Source of the DNA: Micromonospora carbonacea
Lineage (GTDB): Bacteria; Actinomycetota; Actinomycetes; Mycobacteriales; Micromonosporaceae
Assembly (NCBI RefSeq): GCF_014205165.1
Contig: NZ_JACHMZ010000001.1
Coordinates: forward strand, 3,950,501 to 4,014,500
Length of the DNA stretch: 64,000 bases
Direction: 5' to 3'
The notes beneath the pieces were generated by a model, which was not told the origin of the DNA, did no database searches, and was given only the letters and a program-made list of their open reading frames with translations. Position numbers and translations under genes: made by a program. Positions 39,180 to 47,900 of this stretch are shown here, piece after piece (position 1 is the first letter of the stretch; each line of letters starts with the position of its first letter).

Positions 39180-41918
39180 TCAGCCGGACGCCGGCCGTCC
39201 CAGCACCGCGCCCAGCTCGGCGCGGCTGGAGATGCCGAGCTTGCGGTAGGCCCGGGCGAGGTTGGCCTCGACGGTCTTCGGGCTGATGAACAGCGTGTCG
39301 GCGATGACCCGGTTGGTGCGCCCCTGCGCGGCCAGCCGGGCCACCCGCTCCTCGGTGGCGGTGAGCGTGGTCGGCGCGGCCGTCCGCCGGCCGATCCGGT
39401 CCAGCTCGCCGCGCGCGGCGGCGGCGAACGCGGCGGCGTCGAGCGCGCCGAACTCCGCCTCGGCCGCCTCCAGCGCCGCGCGGGCCTCCCGGCGACGCCG
39501 GGCCCGCCGCAGCGCCCGGCCCGCGACCAGCAGGCAGCGGGCGCGATCCAGCGGCAGCACGTCCGCCGGTACGGCCGCCCGCGCGGCGTGCAGCGCGGCG
39601 AGGGCCGGTGACGTGTCGACGCCTGCGGCGCCGTCGACCAGCACCCGGCTGCGGGCCAGCCCGAGGGTGGTCCACGGCCGGGGCAGCCGGCCGTGCCGCT
39701 CGGCGAGGCGGGCCAGTGCCCGGCCCGCCGTGTCGAGGTCACCGCAGCCGACGCACGCCTCGATCCAGTCCGGCTCGAAGCGCAACGCCACCGGCTCGGC
39801 GATTCCGGAGCCGGCCAGCGCCCCCGCCAGCTCGCCGTACGCGGCGGCGGCCTCGGCGGCCCGGCCGGCGGACAACGCCACGAACCCGGCCAGTTGCAGG
39901 TGGATGCGCCGGCTCCAGGCGTCGTCGACCTCCCGGGCCCGGCGCAGTCCCGCCTCCGCGACCCCGGCGGCCTCGGCCAGCCGCCCCCGGTACGCGGCCA
40001 GCGTTCCCGCCAGCCAGGTCTCCCCGACCAGCGCGCTGCCGAGCTGCTCGCCCAGCTCCCGGGCGGCGGCGACGTGCGCCTCGGCCGCGGCGAACCGGCC
40101 GGCCAGCAGCTCCGCCTCGCCGAGGTGGGTGAGCAGCTCGTGCTGCCACGGCTCGTCGCCCCGCGCCGCCGCCCGGGCGCGCATGTCGTGCAGCCGTTCC
40201 CGCGCCCGGGCGTGGTCGTCGGTGGCCTTCCACCAGATCGCCGGGATCGTGCCGGCCAGCCACGACGGCTCGCCGGCCTCCAGTTCCAGCGCCCGGTCGA
40301 GCAGCCCGGTGCGGGCGGGCCGCCCCGCGCGCACCTCGTGGAAGAACAGCAGCAGCAGCGACGCGGTCAGCAGGGGCCGGTCCTCGTCCGCGCCGAGCAG
40401 GGCGATGGCGGCCTCGGCGTGCCGCCGGGCGGCCCCGGGCCCGTCGTGGAACAGGGTGAGGTGGGCGTGGATCCGCCCCGCGAGGGGGCCGCCGTCGGCG
40501 GCGGCCAGCGCGCGCTCGCCCGTGGACACGGCGGTGGCGAGGTCGTCGGCGAACCACGCGACCAACGCGCGCAGCAGCAGCGCCTCCGCCCGCGCCTGCC
40601 CGGTGAGCTGCCCGGTCGCGGCGTCGGCCGCCGCGCCGGCCGCCGCGTGGTCGCCGCTGTCGATGCGGCAGCGCACCGCGGCCAGGCGACGCCGGTCCCG
40701 GGCGTCGGCTTGGCCGGCGGGCGTGAGCTGCGCGGCCCGCTCGAACAGGTCGGCGGCGACGGCGGGGGCGCCCCGGGCATGCTGGCGCTCGGCGGCGGCG
40801 GCCAGCTCGGCGGCGACCGCGCCGTCCGGCTCGACGGCGCACCGGGCGAGCTGCCGGGCGCGTTCGTCGGGGTCCGGCACCGCGTCGGCCAGTGCCCGGT
40901 GCAGCCGTCGGCGGACCCCGGGCGGGATGCCGCCACGGACGGCGGCGGCATAGCTGGGGTGGACGAAGCCGACCCGGTCCGGGGCGACGCGCAGCAGGCC
41001 GGCCTCCTCCGCGGCGTCCCACGCGTCCGCCGGCACCCCGGCCGCGGCGAGGTCCGGCAGGGTGGGCACGGTCAGCAGCGCCGCCAGCCGCACCGCGTCC
41101 CGGGTGCGGGCGGGCAGCGCCCGCAGCGCGTCGGCGAGCAGCTGCCGCAGCGACGACGGCACCGGCAGGTCCTCGCCGGGCCCCGGCGGGCGGGGCAGGC
41201 GCAGCACCGCCCGGGCCATCTCGATGGCCAGCAGCGGGTTGCCGCCGGCGTCGCGGACGATCCGGGCGAACAGCGGGCGGCTGACCGCGCCGTCCAGCCG
41301 GGCCCGGACGATGTGGTGCAGGGAGCCGGCGTCCAGCGGGGGCAGGGCGACGCGCGTCACCGGCGCGCCGGCCGGCCGGTCGTCGTCGAGGCCGAGGGGC
41401 GCGGCGGTGGGCCCGGGACCGTCCGTGCGCCGGGCGACCAGCACGACCGGCCGGGGCGCGAGTCGGCGCAGCGCGAACCGCAACGCCCGCTCGCTCGGCG
41501 CGTCGAGCCAGGGCGCGTCGTCGACGGCGAGCAGCACCGGGGGCCCCGCGCCGAGCGCGGCCTCGATCAGGGCCCGGGTCGCCGCGCCGACCGCCCGTTC
41601 GTCGACCACCTCGTCGCCGGACGCGGCCAGCAGCACCATCTCGGCGGCGGCGCGCTGCGGCGGGGGCAGGGCCGGCACCGCGGCGGCCAGCGGCCGGAGC
41701 AGGTCGGCCAGCGCGGCGAACGGCAGCGCCGCCTCGGCCTCGGTCGGGGCGCAGGTCAGCGTCGCCCAGCCGGCCCGCTCGGCCCGGGCGACGAGGGCCC
41801 GCCAGAGGGCGGTCTTGCCGATGCCGCTGCGGCCTTCCACGAGCACCGGCGCTCCCGCGCCCAGCGCCCGCCACGCCCGGTCGGCGACCGCGTCGCGCCC
41901 CACCAGGGAGGTGTCCAT
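39180..41918 (-). CDS. Large ATP-binding LuxR-family (LAL) regulator
   Basis: 912-aa LAL-type transcriptional activator. N-terminal AAA/STAND ATPase: Walker A VEGRSGIGKTALW and Walker B VLLAVDDAPWLD. A long alpha-helical TPR-like middle section follows (Ala/Arg-rich repeats, ~350-830). The C-terminal LuxR helix-turn-helix is LTATEERVARLAAQGRTNRVIADTLFISPKTVEANLARAYRKLG. LAL proteins activate sugar or antibiotic genes on inducer binding. ATG 41918 is chosen because SLVGRDAV, the usual opening, follows directly. It lies downstream of the DUF3558 lipoprotein gene on the same strand. A second LAL protein is encoded at 50161-52818; the two are clearly paralogous in plan. Confidence 0.92.
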   Translation of the reverse strand: MDTSLVGRDAVADRAWRALGAGAPVLVEGRSGIGKTALWRALVARAERAGWATLTCAPTEAEAALPFAALADLLRPLAAAVPALPPPQRAAAEMVLLAASGDEVVDERAVGAATRALIEAALGAGPPVLLAVDDAPWLDAPSERALRFALRRLAPRPVVLVARRTDGPGPTAAPLGLDDDRPAGAPVTRVALPPLDAGSLHHIVRARLDGAVSRPLFARIVRDAGGNPLLAIEMARAVLRLPRPPGPGEDLPVPSSLRQLLADALRALPARTRDAVRLAALLTVPTLPDLAAAGVPADAWDAAEEAGLLRVAPDRVGFVHPSYAAAVRGGIPPGVRRRLHRALADAVPDPDERARQLARCAVEPDGAVAAELAAAAERQHARGAPAVAADLFERAAQLTPAGQADARDRRRLAAVRCRIDSGDHAAAGAAADAATGQLTGQARAEALLLRALVAWFADDLATAVSTGERALAAADGGPLAGRIHAHLTLFHDGPGAARRHAEAAIALLGADEDRPLLTASLLLLFFHEVRAGRPARTGLLDRALELEAGEPSWLAGTIPAIWWKATDDHARARERLHDMRARAAARGDEPWQHELLTHLGEAELLAGRFAAAEAHVAAARELGEQLGSALVGETWLAGTLAAYRGRLAEAAGVAEAGLRRAREVDDAWSRRIHLQLAGFVALSAGRAAEAAAAYGELAGALAGSGIAEPVALRFEPDWIEACVGCGDLDTAGRALARLAERHGRLPRPWTTLGLARSRVLVDGAAGVDTSPALAALHAARAAVPADVLPLDRARCLLVAGRALRRARRRREARAALEAAEAEFGALDAAAFAAAARGELDRIGRRTAAPTTLTATEERVARLAAQGRTNRVIADTLFISPKTVEANLARAYRKLGISSRAELGAVLGRPASG

Positions 41919-41990
41919 GGCGGGATGATGGCACGCGGCCGCCACCCGGGGGCGGCGCGGCGGCCGGCGGGACGGGGCGGCCGCCGGGCC

Positions 41991-42623
41991 TCAGAGCCGG
42001 CCGGCGACGGCGCGGGCGAGGGCCTCCAACGGCTCGCGGTTGGCCTCGGGGGCGTTGAGCCGCACCAGCCGGACGGCCACCCACCTGCCGGAGGCGTTGA
42101 CGAAGAACGAGTCGTCGGTCGCGTACGCCTCGTCGCCCACGCCGGACAGCGCCCGCGTCTCGTGCCCGAGCGCCCGTTCGGTGTCGAGGTACGTCTTCGC
42201 GCCCTCACCGACGAAGACCTCGACCTGCGCGGTCGGCCCGTCGACCGGCGCGGTGTAGGTGCAGGTGTCCCCGACCGGCCTGCCGTCGTCCAGTCCTCGG
42301 CCGGCGAGCTGCTCGGCCTCGGCCTTGCGGACCAGCGCGCAGGGGTCGGGCAGGCCCAGCGCGTCGTCTCCCGGCCCGGGCGGCTGCCCGTCGGTCGGGT
42401 CGGCCGCCCCACCGTCCCGCGCAGCGGTCGGTGCGGCCGCCCCGCCGGGCTGCGTCGCCACCGGGGCGGGCCGGTCGGCGGCGTCGCCCGGGTCGGCGGA
42501 GAGCGGGCCGGCCAGCCGGCCGCAGGCGGCGGGGGCCAGCAGGGCGAGCAGCAGAACGGGGGCCAGGCGGCGGGCCCGGGCCGGGCGCGGCGGGCGGGCC
42601 GGGGGGTACGTACGACGGGACAT
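41991..42623 (-). CDS. DUF3558-like lipoprotein
   Basis: 210-aa probable lipoprotein. The signal has an Arg-rich n-region, core LAPVLLLALLAP, and lipobox-like APAAC with Cys at 34. A Pro/Ala/Gly-rich linker follows, then a DUF3558-like domain with LPDPCALVRKAEAEQLAGRG, CTYTAP and VEVFVGEGAKTYLDTERAL and GVGDEAYATDDSFFVNASGRWVAVRL. This actinobacterial family sits on the outer face of the membrane and has no known activity. It is co-directional with the LAL gene 72 bp downstream, so it could be co-transcribed with that regulator. Confidence 0.82.
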   Translation of the reverse strand: MSRRTYPPARPPRPARARRLAPVLLLALLAPAACGRLAGPLSADPGDAADRPAPVATQPGGAAAPTAARDGGAADPTDGQPPGPGDDALGLPDPCALVRKAEAEQLAGRGLDDGRPVGDTCTYTAPVDGPTAQVEVFVGEGAKTYLDTERALGHETRALSGVGDEAYATDDSFFVNASGRWVAVRLVRLNAPEANREPLEALARAVAGRL

Positions 42624-42860
42624 GCGCCTGACGCTAGGGCCCCGCGCCCGCGCGCTAATCGGGTGTTTCCCTATGCGGCGGCGGGACCGGGATTGTGTCG
42701 ATCATCGATCTGCGCTCTGCTTGGCGAAAGCGCCTGCCCCGTGGGCGGCGCGGCCCGTCCGACGGACGGGCGTCCGGGCACGGACCAGGGTCCGCTCCGG
42801 CATCCGGCGGGCACCGGCTGCCGGCGCCCTCGCGGGCCCCACGTACAGCCAGGGAGCAAC

Positions 42861-44051
42861 ATGCTGCACAGACAGCGCCGAAAGTCCCTTGCCGTCGTCA
42901 CCGCGGCGGCGGCCACGCTGGCCGCCGCAGGGGTCGTGGCCACCGCGGGCGTCGCACAGGCCGCCGCCGGCTGCCGCGTCAGCTACGTGGTCGGCTCGCA
43001 GTGGCCGGGCGGCTTCTCCACCACCGTCACCCTCACCAACGTCGGCGACCCCATCACCTCGTGGCAGCTCACCTGGTCGTTCGGCGCCGGCCAGACGGTC
43101 ACCCAGGCGTGGAACGCCACCGTCACGCAGAGCGGCAGCGCGGTCACCGCCACCAACGCGAGCTTCAACGGCAACCTCGCCACCAACGCGTCGGCCGCCT
43201 TCGGCTTCAACGGCACGTGGAACAACAGCAGCAATCCGACGCCGACCAGCTTCGCGGTCAACGGCGTCACCTGCACCGGCGGGAGCAGCCCGACCACGCC
43301 GGGCAATCCGACCACCCCACCGCCCACCACCCCGCCACCGACCACGCCGCCGCCCACCACGCCGCCGCCGACCGGATCCTGGCCGACGCCGACCGGGCAG
43401 GTCGGCGTCAACGGCACGATCGCGGTCTCCGGCGTGTTCGACGGCGGCATGCGCCGCTACTGCTGCATCGGCGACGGCAGCCAGGAGGAGAGCCAGGACC
43501 CGATGTTCCAGCTCGCCGCCGGGGCCACCCTGCAGAACGTCATCATCGGCGGGCCCGCCGGCGACGGCGTGCACTGCGCCGGGTCCTGCACGCTGCGCAA
43601 CGTGTGGTGGGAGGACGTGGGCGAGGACGCCGCCACGTTCCGCGGCAGCGGGTCGCCCACCTTCCTGGTCGACGGCGGCGGCGCGCGCAGCGCCAGCGAC
43701 AAGGTCTTCCAGCACAACGGGGCGGGCACGCTGACCGTCCAGAACTTCCAGGCGACCAACTTCGGGACGTTCTACCGCTCCTGCGGCAACTGCTCCACCC
43801 AGTACAAGCGCAGCGTCGTCATCCGTAACAGCACGCTGACCCGCCCCGGCAACACGGTGGCCGGGATCAACGTCAACTACGGCGACACCGCCCGGTTCTC
43901 GGGCATCACGATCGTCAACGACCCCAGCCGGGCGATGGTGATCTGCCGCAAGTACAACGGCAACAACACCGGCAGCGAACCCACCCAGGTCGGCACCGGG
44001 GCCGACGGCACCAACTGCCTCTACTCCTCGTCCGACCTGACCTACCGGTAG
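42861..44051 (+). CDS. Secreted pectate lyase (PL3) with N-terminal CBM2
   Basis: 396-aa secreted enzyme. Sec signal residues 1-~36 (cut after AQA). CBM2 module ~37-136 with the two flanking cysteines (AGCRVSYVV and GVTCTGG) and NVGDPITSWQLTWSF. Then a repeated TTPPPTT linker, then a PL3 beta-helix: VSGVFDGGMRRYCC, LQNVIIGGPAGDGVHCAGSCTLRNVWWEDVGEDAATF, and YKRSVVIRNSTL. It cleaves polygalacturonate by beta-elimination with calcium. CBM2 at the N-terminus targets it to cellulose- or xylan-rich wall. ATG 42861 has AGGGAG upstream. A hairpin terminator follows. Confidence 0.93.
   Translation: MLHRQRRKSLAVVTAAAATLAAAGVVATAGVAQAAAGCRVSYVVGSQWPGGFSTTVTLTNVGDPITSWQLTWSFGAGQTVTQAWNATVTQSGSAVTATNASFNGNLATNASAAFGFNGTWNNSSNPTPTSFAVNGVTCTGGSSPTTPGNPTTPPPTTPPPTTPPPTTPPPTGSWPTPTGQVGVNGTIAVSGVFDGGMRRYCCIGDGSQEESQDPMFQLAAGATLQNVIIGGPAGDGVHCAGSCTLRNVWWEDVGEDAATFRGSGSPTFLVDGGGARSASDKVFQHNGAGTLTVQNFQATNFGTFYRSCGNCSTQYKRSVVIRNSTLTRPGNTVAGINVNYGDTARFSGITIVNDPSRAMVICRKYNGNNTGSEPTQVGTGADGTNCLYSSSDLTYR
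43303..43374 (+). repeat. Pro/Thr linker repeat in pectate lyase
   Basis: About 70 bp of near-tandem 15-bp units coding TTPPP-type repeats between CBM2 and the catalytic domain. A similar linker (57520-57600) occurs in the secreted GH43 enzyme. Such runs are recombination-prone. Confidence 0.75.
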
Positions 44052-44058
44052 TCCCCCC

Positions 44059-44096
44059 GGCGTCGCGGGCCCGCAGCGTCGCGGGTCCGCGACGCC
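44059..44096 (+). terminator. Hairpin terminator after pectate lyase
   Basis: Perfect 10-bp stem: GGCGTCGCGG at 44059-44068 pairs with 44087-44096, just after the stop. Confidence 0.65.
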
Positions 44097-44285
44097 GACG
44101 CCGGGCCCGCGCGTGGCCTACCGGGCCGTCGTCTCGAACGCGACCGGAGGTCTGCGGGCGTCGGGCACGTCGACATCCTGCCACGCCGAGGCGGCGGCAC
44201 CGTCGGGAAGGGACATTGCCCAGGACATCGACGCACATTATTATGTCAACGCCGTTCCGCAAGCGGCTGGACGGGGAGGGCGGAG

Positions 44286-44783
44286 ATGAGCGGGAGACCC
44301 TCCCTGGCCATCGGCATCGCCTCCTCGGCGTCGCACCGCCGCCGTCTCGCCGAGCTGTTCGGCGGGTCCGAGGCCGTCCTGATCGTCTCCAGCGTGGACC
44401 AGGCGCGGCGGTTCCTCGGCGTGGCCGGCGGGCCCGCCGCCGCGCCCGCCGACGCGGCGGCCCACCGGGTCGCGGTCACCGCCGTCGCGCCGGCCGCGAC
44501 CGCGCTGAGCATCGACTCCGACCGGCGGGTGCTGCGCTGGCGCAACCGCGAGATCGGGCTGACCCCGCTGGAGCACGACCTGCTGCGCTGCCTGGTGGGC
44601 ACGCCCGGGCACACCTGGACCCACCGGCGGCTGCACCGCGAGGTCTGGGGCACCGAGCGCCTCGGCCGCGGCTCCGACCTGCACTCGGTGGTGCGCCGGG
44701 TGCGGCGCAAGCTGGCCCGGCTGGGCGTGCCGGCGACCATCGACGCGGTCCGGGGGGTCGGCTTCCGGCTGGCGCTGCCCTGA
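44286..44783 (+). CDS. Receiver-less winged-helix regulator (OmpR-type DNA-binding domain)
   Basis: 165-aa protein. The C-terminal ~95 residues are an OmpR/PhoB-type winged helix: IGLTPLEHDLLRCLVGTPGHTWTHRRLHREVWG, RGSDLHSVVRRVRRKLARLG and IDAVRGVGFRLAL. The N-terminal ~70 residues lack the phospho-acceptor pocket of a receiver (SLAIGIASSASHRRRLAELFGGSEAVLIVSS), so they are a degenerate or unrelated sensor. It is not a conventional two-component protein. A paralogue with the same plan is encoded at 49591-50130; the two bracket the long protease gene. GGAG before ATG 44286 supports the start. Confidence 0.82.
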   Translation: MSGRPSLAIGIASSASHRRRLAELFGGSEAVLIVSSVDQARRFLGVAGGPAAAPADAAAHRVAVTAVAPAATALSIDSDRRVLRWRNREIGLTPLEHDLLRCLVGTPGHTWTHRRLHREVWGTERLGRGSDLHSVVRRVRRKLARLGVPATIDAVRGVGFRLALP

Positions 44784-44855
44784 GCCCCTCCCGCCGTCGC
44801 CCGCGAACACGCCGTGCTCGCGCCGCCCCCCCGGCCGGCCCGCCCGCAGACGCCG

Positions 44856-44889
44856 CCGGCCCGCCCGGTCGAGTGACCGGGCGGGCCGG
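44856..44889. terminator. Bidirectional 15-bp hairpin terminator
   Basis: Perfect 15-bp stem (44856-44870 with 44875-44889), 4-nt loop, between the convergent winged-helix and subtilase genes. Confidence 0.8.
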
Positions 44890-44913
44890 GATCGTCCCGT
44901 CAGCCGCCGCGGG

Positions 44914-47900
44914 TCAGCAGCGGATCGGCGTCAACGCGAAGTTCTCCACCGTGGGCGTACTGGTGTTGATCTTCGTCTGGCGGGTCTGCGGCTTCCAGCC
45001 GTCCTTCGCGACGATCAACGTGAGCGGGTTGTTCCGCTTGTCCAGCCAGTACGCGTACCGGCCCTGGTCGTCGGTGGCGAACGTCCACGACATCGCCCAC
45101 GAGTCGACCTGCACCACCGCCCCGGGCAGCGGCGCGCCGACGCCCTGGCAGCTCGTCCCGGTCACCGTGCCCAGCAGCTTGCCCCAGGTCTTCGGCGGCT
45201 GCGCGGTCATCGTGACCGACACCGGCGCGACCGTGTACGGGGTGTCCTCGGTGATCACCACGGACGCCGTGTACGTGCCCGGCTGGTCGACGGTGGCCGA
45301 GATCCCGACGGTGACCGTGACCTTCTCGCCCGGCGCCAGCGTGGCGGCCGTCTTGTCGATCGTCAGCCAGCTGACGTCCGCGGCGGCCTCGGCGCACTCG
45401 CCGAAGCCGGGCAGCGCCTCGCTGTCCGGCGTCGCCGTGAAGCCGCCCGAGGAGCCGCCGACCTTGTAGAAGCCGCACGCCGCGCCGCCCCGGTACCGGG
45501 CGGTGTTGGCGTTCGGCAGGGCCGACCACGAGTTGCCCGCCGGGTCGTAGGCGAAGCCGGCGTTGGTGATCGCCCCGCCCTGCGAGCCGCCGACGACCAG
45601 CAGCTTGCCGTTGGCGACGGCGAACGAGCTGGCCCAGTTGTCGGCCGGCGCGTCGGCGATCGCGGTCCAGGCGTTGGTGCCCGGGTCGAAGGCGTAGCCG
45701 GCCTTCTGCGGCACGGTGCCGTCGTTGCCGCCGGTGCAGTAGACGACGCCGCCGATGCCGCCGCAGGACAGGAACGCCACCGACTTCGGGTAGTCGGGCA
45801 GCGTCTCCCAGGTGTCGCTGGCCGGGTCGTACCGGACGACGTCGTTGGACATCGGCGTGCAGTTCGCCGTCGTGCAGCCGCCCACCGCGTAGAGCTTGCC
45901 GGCGGCGACGGCCTGGCCGGCGGCCGCCCGGGGCAGCGGGTTGTTCGCCTTCTTCGTCCAGGCGTCGGCCGCCGGGTCGTACGACCAGGTGGCGGCGTCG
46001 GGGCCGGACGCGCCCCAACCGCCGGTCACGACGATCTTCCCGTCGACGACGCCGGCCGTGACGGCGTTGCGCGCGCCCGGCAGGTCGGCGATCGGTGCCC
46101 AGGTCTGGGCGATGGGATCGTAGGCGTAGTTCTTCGCCGACGACGCCGTGCCGTTGCCGCCGGCGATCGAATACACCTTGCCGTCCAGGCTGACCACCCG
46201 GTTGTCCATGATGTTGGCCGGGAAGTCGGTGACGTCCGTCCAGGGCGCGGCCTGCGGGCCGGTCGGGGCCGGGGCCGCCGCGGCGGCGTTGCCGGACGCC
46301 CGCGCGGCCAGCGACGTGGCGGCCGTGATCCGCTGCTCCGGGGCCCCCTCGGCGGCCAGGATCTGCCGCTGGGTCACCCGGGAGCCGTCGGCCCGCAGCA
46401 GCTCGAACCCGCCGTCACGCTCGCCGAAGCGGACGTCGACGGGTGCCCCGCCGGTGTTGGTCACGGTGAAGGTCTTGGCGACGGTGCCGGTGGGCATCCG
46501 CACCGTGCCGCTGACCTCCGCCGGCTGCACGGACAGCCGGCCCGCCGCGAGCTTGAAGGTCGCGGTGGTGGCCCAGTCGGCCTCCACGGTGACCTGCTTG
46601 CCCTGGCTGAGATAGCCGCCGGCCTTGGCGGTGAACCGGTGCGCGCCGGTCAGCGAGGAGAACAGCCAGTAGAAGCCGTCGGGCAGCTCGGTGTCGTCGG
46701 GGGTGGCCACGGTGGTGGCCGTCTCCGCCGGCCGGTCGTCGCTGGTGACGGTCGCGCCGTTGACGTAGCCGTTGTCGTTGGCGTCGCGGACGTGGCCGAG
46801 CACCAGGCCGCCGTCGGTCGGCGCGCAGGTGACCTCGCTGCCGATCAGCACGTTGTCGACCTGCCACCACCACTCCCAGGTGGCGTCGTAGTAGTGGAAC
46901 CGCACCTGGACCCCGGACTTGCCCGCCGCCTGCGGGATCGCGATCTCGGTGACCTTGGGCCCGCGTACGTCCGCCGCCTGCCGCAGCACGTTGGTCCAGG
47001 TCTCGCCGCCGTCGACGCTGAGGTCGACGTCGGCGCGCTCGGAGCTGACCCAGTTGAGGTCCTGGTTGAACCGGATCACCGGCGCGGCGACGTCGGTCAG
47101 GTCGACGACCGGGCTGACCAGCGAGGTGTCCTGCTTCCCGCCGCTGCCGTAGTCGTCGCTGTCGACGATCGCGAAGCCGCCGGTGCCGCCGGTGAGGTTG
47201 CCCCGGTTCCCCGTGTCGGTGAACCGCCACCCCTGGCCGGTGCCGGCGTTGTCCACGACCGACCAGCCGGTCGGGGCGCGGTCGCCGTCGAAGGTCTCGT
47301 ACACGCCGTCGGAGCCGTACCCGTAGCCCGGCGCGGTGGTGCAGGCGGCCGGGTCCACGGTGACGGCGACGTTCTGGGTCTTGTTGCCGGAGCCGACCAC
47401 GACCTCACGGGTCACCGTCTGGTAGCCCGGGTACTGCGGCTCCACCTTCAGCTTGTACGTGGCCGAGGCGGGCAGGGTGAGGCTGTAGCGGCCGTTGCCG
47501 GGGGTGGTGTAGTCGGACACCGGGAGGCCCTCGACGCTGACCTTCGCGTACACCGGCCAGCCGTGGCCGGAGCCGTCGGTGACCGAGCCGCTGACGGTGA
47601 CCGACGGCACCGCCGTCAGCGCGACGTCGAGCGTCGTGGTCGCGGCGGCGCGGACCGTGGCGGGCAGGGTCCGGGCGGCGTAGCCGAACGCGGTCACGGC
47701 GACCTGGTAGTCGCCGGCGGGCAGCAGGGAGGAGTACCTGCCGTCGGCGCCGGTGGTGAGCTGCCGGGACGCCGGGCCGGTGAGGGCGACCGTGGCGCCG
47801 GGGACCGGGTCGCCGGTGGCGGCGTCGGTGACCGTGCCGGCGAGGGTGCCGGTCTCCCCGATCGGGGCGGCGTCGAGCAGGGCGAGGGCGTCGAGGCGGC

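Noticed and set aside
39693..42860. Plus-strand open frame leading into the pectate lyase gene
   Set aside because: It lies opposite the LAL and DUF3558 genes and lacks domain motifs; only the part from ATG 42861, with RBS and signal peptide, is real.
43303..43374. CRISPR-like repeat array
   Set aside because: In-frame Pro/Thr linker repeats without spacers or cas genes.
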